Of a stretch of 64,000 nt of DNA, positions 22,873-33,100 are shown in pieces. The stretch is from NCBI RefSeq assembly GCF_028768465.1, contig NZ_CP118225.1:4197001-4261000 (forward strand), written 5' to 3'. This stretch comes from Rhodopirellula sp. P2. GTDB taxonomy: Bacteria; Planctomycetota; Planctomycetia; Pirellulales; Pirellulaceae. Positions within the stretch are counted from its first letter, which is position 1. The number at the start of each line of letters is the position of its first letter. The notes beneath the pieces were generated by a model that was given only the letters and a program-made list of their open reading frames with translations, was not told where the DNA came from and ran no database searches. A program made the position numbers and the translations under genes.

Positions 22873-23814
22873 ATGAATTCCAACGATCCCCCTGCATCAA
22901 AACCGATTCGCCGTTCACGAAAAGCCCGCAGCAAAGTGCTGATGTTTCTGCGGCGAGTTCATCTCTACGTCGGACTGTTTCTTTTGCCGTGGGTGTTTTT
23001 GTACGGCGCCACGGGGGCCATGCTCAATCATGTCGGCTTGTTCCCGGAAGCAGTCATGCAGCAAGTCGATGCGAGTGAGTTGGCAGATTCTGCCTGGGCG
23101 GATCTCCCGGATCAGAATGAGCTGGCCGAACAAGTTGTCGACGCGATGCGCGTTGCTGCTCCCGATTCATCGATCGAGCTGAATCCCGATCATCCACCCG
23201 AATTCACAAACGAAATTGGGTTTCAAATCGAGGACGCGGGGATCCGTCATGCCGTTCATCTGAACCCGGTGGACAAATCGGCTTGGGTGGCGACCTTCCC
23301 GGAAAACCGAGAGCCCATGGAACCTGTTCTGCTGGAGATCAACCGCGTTGATCTCATCCCCAACCCAGTGAAAGTTGCTGAGCAAACCGTGCCAACGGTC
23401 TTGAGTGCAGTGGGAATCGACTCAACCGAAAAGCTGGAACCTCTAGGATGGAGCAAACTGAACTTCTTAGCCAACGTCGATGGCGAGCCCGTTCGCGTCA
23501 CCTACGTTCTTCGCGACGGTCATTTGGATGTGACCCGGTACACCGGCGAAGACGGATTTTCACCGCGTGCATTCTTCGTGCGTCTCCACACTTCCCACGG
23601 CCAACCGCCCCACTGGAATGGACGCCGTTTTTGGTCGCTGTTCATCGATGCGATGGCAATTGCGATGGTCACCTGGGGCGTGACCGGATTGTTGATGTGG
23701 TGGCAGATCAAACGCACTCGTTGGATCGGCGGGATCGTGATCGCAATCAGCGTCGTCACCGCTTCGGCCATGTTTTTCAGCATGATGAGCTTTTACGCCA
23801 CGACCAAGCTTTGA
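22873..23814 (+). CDS. PepSY-associated membrane protein
   Basis: 313-aa membrane protein. It begins with a cytoplasmic Arg/Lys-rich segment, a first membrane helix (LYVGLFLLPWVFLYGATGAMLNH), a long periplasmic region (about 65-240), and two C-terminal helices (LFIDAMAIAMVTWGVTGLLMWW; GIVIAISVVTASAMFF). The RRVHLYVGLF start and the TGLLMWW end are typical of the PepSY-TM family, seen next to iron or heme uptake and reductase systems. No TonB or siderophore gene lies nearby, so the partner is unclear. The 290-base gap before it contains no recognised feature. Confidence 0.8.
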   Translation: MNSNDPPASKPIRRSRKARSKVLMFLRRVHLYVGLFLLPWVFLYGATGAMLNHVGLFPEAVMQQVDASELADSAWADLPDQNELAEQVVDAMRVAAPDSSIELNPDHPPEFTNEIGFQIEDAGIRHAVHLNPVDKSAWVATFPENREPMEPVLLEINRVDLIPNPVKVAEQTVPTVLSAVGIDSTEKLEPLGWSKLNFLANVDGEPVRVTYVLRDGHLDVTRYTGEDGFSPRAFFVRLHTSHGQPPHWNGRRFWSLFIDAMAIAMVTWGVTGLLMWWQIKRTRWIGGIVIAISVVTASAMFFSMMSFYATTKL

Positions 23815-24154
23815 TGAGCTTGTTGATTCATTGTGCCTCCATCCAGCGGTGCTTGCCTGCACTCTTTGGTTTGCAACCTGGTGAACAATCAGTGCTTTCC
23901 GCCTGAAGGATTGCAGTGATCAATCTCCACCCTCTCATTTCATCCGTTAACTCAGGCTGAAGGCATTCCAACAGCCACACGTGCCGCGGGAAATCAAACA
24001 CGGAAGGAAAGTTGTTATGGTTTGATTGGGTAAGCGAGGTGCCGAGCCTCCGAAAAGCATGCTGACGGAGGGACGCCTTTTGGTTGGGGGCCGGTTTGGT
24101 TTCGCGATTGGCCTTCTGTGTTTCATTTTCAATCCATTTTCAGCGGGCACCGAG

Positions 24155-25945
24155 ATGCAACGACATTCTGCTTGGGCGATTTTCGCGTTTCTGATGGTGG
24201 CCCCCTCGCAAGTCTCGAGTGGTGACGAAGATCGCCCGAACGTCTTGTTCATCGCGGTGGACGACCTGCGTCCATCGATCGGGTGCTACGGGGATCCCCA
24301 CGCGATCACCCCGCACATGGACCGTTTGGCAACGCAAGGCGTGCAGTTCAACCGTGCGTATTGCCAAGTCGCGGTCTGCAACCCATCGCGGGCCAGCTTG
24401 ATGACCGGATTGCGTCCGGACAAACTCGGTGTGTGGACATTGCCGATCCATTTCCGAGAAGCCATGCCGGACGCGGTGACATTGCCGCAGTGGTTTCGAA
24501 AGTTTGGCTACACCGCGGTCAGTCACGGAAAGATCTACCACAACCCGACGCCGGACCCACCATCGTGGAGCGAACCGATTCGAGATCTTCCTCGGCTGCC
24601 GCCTTTTTATCCCGACGGCACGCGGGCTCGGATTCAGAAGGCTCAGGAAGCTTTGCCTGAACGCGATTGGCGAAAGAACAATCTTCGTGGCCCCAGCACG
24701 GCGTCGCCTGACCTTCCGGACGATCAAGTCCTCGACGGTGCCCGAACCAACATGGCGATTGAGGACCTGCGCCGGCTTGGTCAATCCAAAGAGCCGTTCT
24801 TTCTCGCGATGGGTTACATCCGTCCGCACCTTGCCTGGGTCGCACCCAAGAAATACTGGGACATGCATGACCCGGCCAAACTGCCCGTCCTGACGGACCA
24901 GCATGTGCCAAAGAACTCGCCCGCCTATGCGATGCACAACAACAGCGAACTGACTCACTATGTCGACTTGATGGATCTGCCAAAACCCTGGGATGACCGT
25001 GTCGTCGAACCAGAAAACGCTCGTCATCTGATGCACGCGTATTACGCCTGTGTCAGCTACATCGACGCGCAAATTGGTCGTTTATTGAATGCGCTCGAAG
25101 AAGAGGGCTTGGCCGACAAAACGATCGTGGTGCTGTGGAGTGACCATGGTTGGAAACTCGGTGAGCATCGAGGTTGGGGCAAGATGACCAACTACGAGAT
25201 CGACGCTCGCGTGCCCCTGCTGATCGCGGGGCCAGGTGTGGAATGTGCCGGTCAACAGACCGATCAATTGGCCGAACTGCTCGATCTGTATCCCACGCTG
25301 TGCGAGCTGGCTGGTATCGAGGTACCCAAGTTTGTGGATGGTGCGAGTTTGGTGCCGATTCTAAGAAATGTCGACGCCAAGGTTCACGACGGAGCGGTCA
25401 ACCAGTACTACCGCCGACATGAAGGACAACAATACATGGGTTATTCCATCCGCACCAACGATTATCGATTGGTCGAGTGGCGAGACTTCAGCACCGGAGA
25501 AGTCACCGCCCGAGAACTTTACGACCACCGCACGGACGATTCCGAAACCGAAAGCATCATCGATTCCGCCGAACCATCCGTCATCGACGAACTGACCGCG
25601 TTGTTGCTGGCCACCCACCCTCGCAAAGGGTTGGTGATGACACCATCGATTCATGCTCAGTGGAAACCGGATGGTTCCAAAGGAAAACTCACCTTCGAGA
25701 ACGCAACCGACACTTTGGTCCGAGTGCTCCCGATCACATCCGCCGGGCGACGTGGCAAAGCCAAACGCGTTCAGCCAGGCGGTAAGATCACGCTCAACGC
25801 GAGGATCGGTTCGGTCTATGTCTTGGAGAGCCACGACGGAACGATTCAACAGATTCAATCGCTGTCTAAACCGACCGAGACCGTCGTCATCCAACGGGAC
25901 GTGCCCAGTGAAACGGGGCGGATGTTGGTCACTCCGGTTCGCTGA
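24155..25945 (+). CDS. Sulfatase (iduronate-2-sulfatase-like)
   Basis: 596-aa secreted sulfatase. ATG 24155 gives a signal peptide (MQRHSAWAIFAFLMVAPSQVSS) followed by the canonical RPNVLFIAVDDLRPSIG metal-binding start. The formylglycine motif CNPSRAS is at about residue 74, of the CxPxR type needing oxidation by a formylglycine-generating enzyme. Further on, HGKIYHNPTP, MGYIRPHLAW and WSDHGWKLGEHRGWGK match iduronate-2-sulfatase-type S1 arylsulfatases. The frame extends upstream to 24026, but that stretch lacks a signal peptide. Marine planctomycetes use such enzymes on sulfated polysaccharides. Its end overlaps the convergent PQQ-propeller gene by 17 nt. Confidence 0.92.
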   Translation: MQRHSAWAIFAFLMVAPSQVSSGDEDRPNVLFIAVDDLRPSIGCYGDPHAITPHMDRLATQGVQFNRAYCQVAVCNPSRASLMTGLRPDKLGVWTLPIHFREAMPDAVTLPQWFRKFGYTAVSHGKIYHNPTPDPPSWSEPIRDLPRLPPFYPDGTRARIQKAQEALPERDWRKNNLRGPSTASPDLPDDQVLDGARTNMAIEDLRRLGQSKEPFFLAMGYIRPHLAWVAPKKYWDMHDPAKLPVLTDQHVPKNSPAYAMHNNSELTHYVDLMDLPKPWDDRVVEPENARHLMHAYYACVSYIDAQIGRLLNALEEEGLADKTIVVLWSDHGWKLGEHRGWGKMTNYEIDARVPLLIAGPGVECAGQQTDQLAELLDLYPTLCELAGIEVPKFVDGASLVPILRNVDAKVHDGAVNQYYRRHEGQQYMGYSIRTNDYRLVEWRDFSTGEVTARELYDHRTDDSETESIIDSAEPSVIDELTALLLATHPRKGLVMTPSIHAQWKPDGSKGKLTFENATDTLVRVLPITSAGRRGKAKRVQPGGKITLNARIGSVYVLESHDGTIQQIQSLSKPTETVVIQRDVPSETGRMLVTPVR

Positions 25946-27305
25946 TCGCGACCAATCGCTTGGTGGTGCGAATGAACAACACGCCGTCGGAGACCGCCGG
26001 TGTTGCGAAGCAGGGGGCGCCCATGGGGTTCTCGGCCAAGACTTCGAATTCAGGCCCCGTTTTCAAGACGTAAACGATGCCGTTTTCGGACGCACAGATC
26101 ACGTTCCCGTTCACGGCCAGCAACGAAGCGATCACCCCAGCGTCTTTGCCGAGTCGTTTTTGAAAAACGCTCTCGCCCGTTTCCGCGTGGAAGCAACGCA
26201 CCACTCCGTTGGAATTGCCCAGGTACAAGTAATCGCCTGAGACAACCGGTGTCGACATGTAAGACCCACCCCGTTCAACGCTCCACACGAGCGGATTGGA
26301 TTCGTCTTCCGAGTCCAGCTTGATCGTTCCGCGAGCGTCGGGGCGGACAACGTAGATCGGTGCCTTGCCGCCGTGTGCGTTCGTGATGTAGATCCAACCA
26401 TTGGAAACAAACGGCGTTGGAATAGGATTGTCGCCTCCGCCTTCGAGTCGCCACAACTCTTCGCCGGTCGCAAAGTCATACGACACAATCCAAGGCCAAC
26501 CGTTGACAATCATCTGCGTGACCCCATCAACCTCGTGGATCAGCGGCGATCCCCAACTGCGTTCGCAAATCTCGGAGCGATCCGACCTCCAGACTTCTTC
26601 GCCGTCGGACAGTTGCAAAACGGTCACGAAGGGGTGGTCGGGATCGTCGCAGATCACAGCAACCCGACCATCGTGAATCGCAGGCGAACTCGCGTAGCCC
26701 CAACCGATTCCGTATTTGCTGACATCGACGACGCCCAGGTCACGGTCCCAGATCAGCTTGCCGTCCAGGTCGTAGCAGTACAGCCCCTCGGAGCCGAAGC
26801 ATGCCACCACCCTGTCACCAGCCACACAAACACTGGTGTTCGCATGAGTCGCTTTGCTGTGCCGAGTCGCTTTGGGCTCGCCATGGTGAGCAGTCTGCTG
26901 CCAAAGCTCTTTTCCGGTCTGCTTGTCGTAGCAAAGCACAATCCAGCTGTAGGCACCGCTGTCCTCCGCCGCATCAATGTTCCCGCCGGCGGCAATGTTG
27001 AGTTCCGTTTCGCCCTCGTCAGGAACCGCGGTCAGCAAGAAAACTCGATCGCCGAAAATCACCGGGCTGGAGTGACCCAGACCAGGGACCTTGGTTTCCC
27101 AAAGCATCCCAGCGGTTGTTTCGCTTTCTGGATCTGCGTTCCAGGTTGTCGGGATCGTTGAACCTTCGGCGACGCCGCGACCGCCCGGTCCTCGGAAGGA
27201 GGGCCAATCGGTCGTGGTTTGGGACTGCGATTCCAACGGAGGAGTCAGTGTGATGAGGAGCAACGTCAATAGACTCGTCAGTGGTTTCAGCATGGTTGGA
27301 ATCAT
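25929..27305 (-). CDS. Secreted PQQ-binding-like beta-propeller protein
   Basis: 458-aa exported protein with signal peptide (about 1-28: LLTLLLITLTPPLESQS) and a quinoprotein-like WD/PQQ beta-propeller. Repeats with the tryptophan-docking style are clear: WPSFRGPGGRGVAEG at the start, then CYDKQTGKELWQ, YDFATGEELWRLEG, CFHAETGESVFQK. This outer-membrane-lipoprotein-like type (PQQ_2) is common in planctomycetes and usually lacks a demonstrated cofactor. It starts at ATGA, overlapping the end of the upstream VCBS gene, so the two are translationally coupled. No enzymatic role is assigned. Confidence 0.87.
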   Translation of the reverse strand: MIPTMLKPLTSLLTLLLITLTPPLESQSQTTTDWPSFRGPGGRGVAEGSTIPTTWNADPESETTAGMLWETKVPGLGHSSPVIFGDRVFLLTAVPDEGETELNIAAGGNIDAAEDSGAYSWIVLCYDKQTGKELWQQTAHHGEPKATRHSKATHANTSVCVAGDRVVACFGSEGLYCYDLDGKLIWDRDLGVVDVSKYGIGWGYASSPAIHDGRVAVICDDPDHPFVTVLQLSDGEEVWRSDRSEICERSWGSPLIHEVDGVTQMIVNGWPWIVSYDFATGEELWRLEGGGDNPIPTPFVSNGWIYITNAHGGKAPIYVVRPDARGTIKLDSEDESNPLVWSVERGGSYMSTPVVSGDYLYLGNSNGVVRCFHAETGESVFQKRLGKDAGVIASLLAVNGNVICASENGIVYVLKTGPEFEVLAENPMGAPCFATPAVSDGVLFIRTTKRLVAISEPE

Positions 27306-28435
27306 TGTCTGGTCACGCGGTTGAGAAAAATGCGGTTCAGGTCATCGGAGTTGGCAACGACGATCTCTGCGTCGCCATCCCCGTCCAGGTCGCCGACATC
27401 GAGGCCATACGTTGCAGAAGCATCGCCGAACGGAACTTCGTCGAAATTCAGATCATTGTCGCTGCGCAGGTACACTGCGTTGGGTTGGTTCAAATTGCCG
27501 ACGATGATATCCAGTCGATCGTCTTGGTTCATGTCGGCAATTGCCAACGCGTAAGATTGGCTGTCGTGAGAACCGAAATCCGTCGCACGCATGACACCAC
27601 CGGAACCGTCGCCCAAGAAGATTTGGTTTTTGCTTCCGATGTTCGCAATCACCCAGTCCAAGTTTCCGTCCGCGTTCAGATCCGCGATCGCAACGGATCG
27701 TGAATGATCTTCACCGGATCCAAACGGCACGCTCTGGGGGAATCGCAGCTCACCGTTGCCCAACAGCACTTCGTTGGGTTGCCGGTCACGGTTGGCCAGG
27801 ACCAGGTCGAGATGTCCATCGCCATTGATGTCACCCGCAGCAACGTCAATGGTCGAGTCGCTGTCTTTCCCGAAAGTGGGCCCCGCCTCAAAATTCGCTT
27901 GGCTGTCATTGAGATAGATGCGATTGGGGCGTCCGCGACAGGTTGCGATCAGGTCCACGTCCCCGTCAAGATCCAGATCAATCGGCAGCAGACTGCGGAG
28001 GCTGGTGACGTCGCCGTATTCACAGTGAAGGGTGAAGCGACCTCCCCCGTCGTTCAGGAGAATTTCGCCTTGGGCGAGGTCATTGCCGGTCGCAATGTCC
28101 AAGTCACCGTCGCCGTCGAAGTCGGCCAATTCGCACGCGTAGGTGGTGCGTTGATCCATGCCGAGCGGACGGATGATCGAGAACTTGGCCCGACCTTGAT
28201 TGACGAGGATTTGGTTCTGTTGAGGCCAATGCCGACCGTTGGCGACGACGATGTCCAAGTCGCCATCTTGATCGAGATCACCCAAGCGAACGGACGCCGA
28301 ACGAAGACGCTCGGTCCCCAGAGTCAGACGGTCGCTGGTCACGAATTCGCGTTGCTGGGCCAGTGCTGAGTGCGTTGGGAAGAACAGACACAAAAGACCG
28401 AATACCCAGCGAGTACGTTGTCCGGTGTCATTCAT
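27302..28435 (-). CDS. Secreted VCBS/FG-GAP repeat protein
   Basis: 377-aa exported protein. A signal peptide (MNDTGQRTRWVFGLLCLFF, cleaved near ALAQ) is followed by about eight FG-GAP-type repeats, for example LGDLDQDGDLDIVVANGR, AAGDINGDGHLDLVLANR and VGDLDGDGDAEIVVANS, each with a DxDxDGxxD calcium loop. Together they would form one integrin-alpha-like seven-bladed propeller. An alternative ATG lies at 28444. The stop overlaps the PQQ-propeller start (ATGA), implying a two-gene operon of exported propellers. Function unknown, perhaps surface adhesion or substrate binding. Confidence 0.87.
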   Translation of the reverse strand: MNDTGQRTRWVFGLLCLFFPTHSALAQQREFVTSDRLTLGTERLRSASVRLGDLDQDGDLDIVVANGRHWPQQNQILVNQGRAKFSIIRPLGMDQRTTYACELADFDGDGDLDIATGNDLAQGEILLNDGGGRFTLHCEYGDVTSLRSLLPIDLDLDGDVDLIATCRGRPNRIYLNDSQANFEAGPTFGKDSDSTIDVAAGDINGDGHLDLVLANRDRQPNEVLLGNGELRFPQSVPFGSGEDHSRSVAIADLNADGNLDWVIANIGSKNQIFLGDGSGGVMRATDFGSHDSQSYALAIADMNQDDRLDIIVGNLNQPNAVYLRSDNDLNFDEVPFGDASATYGLDVGDLDGDGDAEIVVANSDDLNRIFLNRVTRQ

Positions 28436-28482
28436 GCGTTCCATTCCGTTCCATCATCGCACTGAGATTTTGGATTCGAAGC

Positions 28483-29269
28483 AGGTCGGCAGAAATGCTC
28501 GGGCAAAACCCTGTGAGCCGTTTGGGCGTTAGCCCCGGTTGCACGTGGGAACAGTGACGTTTGCCATGAAATTTCAAATGCCAAAAGACTCCTGACGACT
28601 TGCGAAAGAACCACTCTGATCGAACGAGCGTCACGAAACAACTGTTCGATCAAAAAATGGTGCCGCCAAATGAAGCGAGCCTTCCGGTGGGTCACCAAAA
28701 GGCTCCTTTGAATCAGCTAAGCAGGTCGGCTGGAATGATCGGGCACAACCATGTGAGCCGTTTGGGCGTTCGCCCCGGTTGTGCGTGAAAACCGTGGCTA
28801 ACGCCAGCGGCTCACATACCCGATGACACCTGCGTACCTGCTTAACGGCTTGTTGATCGACTCGAGTTCACAACCCGACGCGTGAGCGAGGGACCCATAG
28901 GCTCGTTGCAATGGCACGCGATCCCACACTAAGCAGGTCGGCTGGAATGATCAAGCACAACCCTGTGAGCCGTTTGGGCGTTCGCCCCGGTTGCGTGTGA
29001 AAACCGTGGCTAACGCCAACGGCTCACATACCCGATGACACCTGCGTACCTGCTTAACGGCTTGTTGATCGACTCGAGTTCACAACCCGACGCGTGAGCG
29101 AGGGACCCATCGGCTCGTTGCAATGGCACGCGATCCCACACTAAGCAGGTCGGCTGGAATGATCGGGCACAACCATGTGAGCCGTTTGGGCGTTAGCCCC
29201 GGTTGCGTGTGAAAACCGTAGCTAACGCCAGCGGCTCACATACCCGATGACACCTGCGTACCTGCTTAA
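28483..29269. repeat. Tandem array of palindromic repeats (212-bp unit)
   Basis: Three complete copies of a 127-bp palindromic unit (28718-28844, 28930-29056, 29142-29269), spaced exactly 212 bases apart, plus a partial copy from 28483. Each begins TAAGCAGGTCGGCTGGAATG, contains inverted GTGAGCCGTTTGGGCGTT / AACGCCAACGGCTCAC arms and ends ACCTGCGTACCTGCTTAA. The 85-bp spacers between copies are also nearly identical, with GACGCGTGAGCGAGGGACC. No gene is apparent. Confidence 0.85.
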
Positions 29270-29337
29270 CGCTTTGCGTTAGGATTCAATCAACAGGCCG
29301 CTGACGTTGAGCGTCTCCACCTTGTCCGGAATTCGAC

Positions 29338-29925
29338 TCAGGGAAGTTTCGCGACCACGGTCGCGACATCCGCCCGGTCACCGTGCGAGACAACCGTTTT
29401 TCCGAAGACAATCTTTTGGTCTTGTCCCACCACGAAGGTCGAAGGGTAGGCGGTTTCGCGAGGAGCGTCCCAGCGAAGTCCCCAAGCGTTGGTGAACTTG
29501 TAGTCGGGATCAAGCACAAAGTGATAGTTCGCTGGAAACGACTTGTTCCCTTGGAAATCTTTCGCGTGCTCGCCCAGCGACTCAGCAGGGCCAGGGTAGA
29601 TGAGCACCACTTGTGCACCCGACAGAGCGGACTGTTTGGACAAAAATTCACCGACCTGGCGGTTGCACATCGGGCACTGTTTGCCGGTCCATCCTCGCAA
29701 GACAAGCATCACAACGGGGGACTTTGCCGTCAGCGACTTCAGCGACACGACTTCGCCATTTTGATTCATCAATTGAAAGTCAGGGGCGACTTCGCCAACC
29801 TTGGGTGGATGGGGTGGCTCCTTCCCAGGCTGGGCTTGCCGGCGACCTTGAGCTTGAGCGTTCGCAGAAAAGGCAACGAACACGAGAGTCAACAACAGAC
29901 CGATGGTGGAACGACGATTTTGCAT
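29338..29925 (-). CDS. Secreted AhpC/TSA-type thioredoxin-fold protein
   Basis: 195-aa redoxin starting at ATG 29925, which gives a signal peptide (MQNRRSTIGLLLTLVFVAF, cleaved near AQAQ). Mature fold begins GEVAPDFQLMNQNGEVVSLKSL, and the active site is GKQCPMCNRQ, a CxxC in the peroxiredoxin position (VLRGWTGKQCPMC). Later YPGPAESLGEHAKDF and PSTFVVGQDQKI match AhpC/TSA enzymes. The open frame continues upstream to 30132, but that stretch overlaps the divergent peptidase leader and lacks a signal. Likely a periplasmic peroxidase or thiol-disulfide protein; physiological partner unknown. Confidence 0.87.
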   Translation of the reverse strand: MQNRRSTIGLLLTLVFVAFSANAQAQGRRQAQPGKEPPHPPKVGEVAPDFQLMNQNGEVVSLKSLTAKSPVVMLVLRGWTGKQCPMCNRQVGEFLSKQSALSGAQVVLIYPGPAESLGEHAKDFQGNKSFPANYHFVLDPDYKFTNAWGLRWDAPRETAYPSTFVVGQDQKIVFGKTVVSHGDRADVATVVAKLP

Positions 29926-30193
29926 GGGGTGTCCTTTGGGAGTGTGCGGATGGAGTGATCCAGGTTGGGGATGGTCGTCGCTGTGCTCAGCCCGCCAGAG
30001 GAATTCCAGAGTCAAGCGGCGGGGTGAATGAACTGGTCCGTTGATCATGTCTGCGTCGCATTCTACGCGAAACAATGCTGCCGATCGCGAATCTCCGTGG
30101 ATGCCCCCACGCTGTCGGGCGGAAGTTTCCATCTTCTCTGAACGCGACTATCCTTGGGCACTCGGTTCACTTTGCTTCCTGGGACCCACTTTC

Positions 30194-33100
30194 ATGATTT
30201 CTGCTTTTGATCTTGGCCGCCGTACCGGCATCCGGGCTTCGGTCCTCACTGTCGCTGTGCTGGCTGTTTGCAGCAGCCTGTATTCGCAAGACATCACGCG
30301 CAAGATGCTTCAACACAGTGACTACGACCGTTGGAAAACGGTTTCTGGGTCAAGCCTTTCCAACGCCGGCAGTTGGATCCTGTACACCATCCGAACCGGC
30401 GAGATCGATGGGGAAGGCACGTTGCACATCCATCATGCCAAGACAGGTGCAGAATACGTCATCGAACGCGGCACCGGAGCTCGCTTCACTCGAGACGACC
30501 GGTTTGTGATCTACCGCATCACGCCGCCGAAGAAGAAGGTGGAAGAACTGCGGAAGCAAAAGAAGCCACCCGAAGAGATGCCTCAGCCGGTCATGCAAAT
30601 CCTCGAACTGGACTCGGGTGAGTTGAGAACACTGACGGGAGTCCGCTCGTTTGGATTGCCGGAAGAGAACAGCGACTGGGTGGCTTGCTTGATGGAAAAG
30701 GCGTCCACGCCCGACGAGCTGAAGAAACAAAGCGGCGACCGCGAAGTCTACGAAGTCACACCGGAAGGTCTGCAGCGTCCAGCCAAGAAATTGAAATTGA
30801 AAAGCCGCGAAGAGGTGGCTCGCCAACGCGGACGCATTGAGTCCGTGATCAAAAGCAACTTAGCGGAAAAGAAAGATGAGTCCCCACGTTCCAAAGAAGA
30901 ACCGGACGAGGAAAAGAAGAATGAGAAAAAGGACAAACCGCTGGGGACGGACCTGAAGTTGATCCACCTCGACACAGAGGTCTTGCGGACGTTTCCCTTG
31001 GTGCGTTCTTTCCGTTTCTCAAAAGGCGGCAAACGTCTCGCATTCGTGACCTCGGCGGAAACGCCCCAACCGGGCAAGCCATCGAAATCGGAAAATGAAG
31101 CCGACGAAAAGAACTCGGCTGCGAAAGAAGACACAGCGAAAGAAGACACAGCCAAAGAGGATTCAGCCAAAGGCGAGAAGAAGACGCATGGCCCCCGCGA
31201 CGGTGTGCATCTGATCGAGTTGGATTCCTTGAAACAGAAAACGATCGCCACCGGTGTCGGCGAGTACAAGAACCTGGCCTTCAACGAGCAGGGTTCACGA
31301 TTGGCCTTCCTCAGCAACCACGAAGACTATACGGCGAAGTCGCCGTCTTGGGCGGTCTATCAGTGGACGGCGGATTCCAAGAAGGCCCAACGTTTGGTGA
31401 CCGAAGGCGACGCAGGACTTCCTTCGGGTTGGTGGATCGCGTCGCAATCCAGCCTGAGTTTTTCCGAGGACGACCGACGGCTGTACTTCTCGACCGCTCC
31501 CGTTCCCGAAGCCGTTGAAAAGCAACGCATCGCAGAAGCAAAAGGGGAAGACGTCGAGGAGGATTCCGACGAGAAAGCCAAAGTGGATGTCTGGCACTGG
31601 CAGGATCCCAAGTTGCAACCGCAACAACTGTTGGAGGCCGAACGCGAACGCAATCGTCGCTACCGCGCGGCATACGTGCTCAAGACCGACCGCGTCGTTC
31701 AACTGGAGGACAGTGAACTCCCGTCGGTTCGTGTCGACCTGCGATCGCCTTCCAACCTCGCCGTGGCCAACACCAACGTTCGCTACCAAAAGACGCTTTC
31801 GTGGGAAGTTCCCGGGTTCCAGGACGTCTACCTGGTCAATCTCAACTCGGGGCGTCGTGAACTGGTGTTGGAAAACGTTCGATGGGATGCGGCGATTTCG
31901 CCTCAAGGGAAATACATCGTTTGGTTTGATGCCGAACACAGCAAATGGTTTGCGAAGCCGACCCAAGGCAAGGATGCCAAGACGATCGAAATCAGCAAGG
32001 GGATCAAGCACCCGCTCCACGACGAACTCGATGATCGACCCACGTTGCCGTCGTCCTACGGAACAGCAGGGTGGTTGGAGAACGACAAAGCGTTCCTGAT
32101 CTACGACTCGCACGACATCTGGCAACTGGATCCAACTGGGAAGGCGAAACCGATTTGCATCACTCAGGGTGAGGGACGCAAAAACGATCTTCAGTTTCGC
32201 TACCTTCGGCTGGATCCGAAGCAGCGTGAGATCGACCCGTCCAAGGCGATGATTCTCAGTGCGTTTCGGCGTGATACCAAGGCGAGCGGGTTTTATACGC
32301 TCAAACGCGAGAGCAAGAACGAAGACACGCAGGAGGGTGCCCTGCGTCCGCTGATCATGTTGGATGAGAATCTCGCGTCGCTGCGAAAGGCCAAGGACAG
32401 TGACCGAGTCTTGTTCACCCGCAGCACGTTTCGCCAATTCCCCGATCTTTGGACCAGCACGCTCGGATTTGAAAAGATCGAGCGAGTCAGCGACGCCAAC
32501 CCACAACAAGACGAATACACGTGGGGCACCGCGGAACTGACACACTGGAAAGCCCAGGATGGCCAACAGCTCGATGGGATTCTGATGAAGCCCGATGACT
32601 TTGATCCGTCCAAGAAGTACCCGATGCTGGTTTACTTCTACGAACGAAAATCAGACAGCCTGCACAGCTATTACCAACCGGCTCCGAGTCGTTCGATCAT
32701 CTGTTTCAGTTTCTATGTCAGTCGCGGCTACCTCGTGTTCATTCCTGACATTCCTTACAAGACAGGTGAACCCGGACAGAGTGCCGCCAACTCGATTCTT
32801 CCCGGCGTGGATCACTTGATCGCCAAAGGTTTCGTGGACGAGGATCGAATCGGAATGCAAGGGCACAGCTGGGGCGGCTATCAAACGGCATACTTGGTCA
32901 CCCAAACCGATCGTTTTGCATGTGCCGAATCAGGGGCTCCGGTCAGCAACATGACCAGTGCCTACGGCGGGATTCGCTGGAGCAGCGGGATGAGCCGAAT
33001 GTTCCAGTACGAGCGGACTCAAAGCCGGATCGGCGAAGACTTGTGGTCTGCCCGCGAGAAGTACATCGCCAACTCGCCGATCTTCTTTGCCGACAAAATC

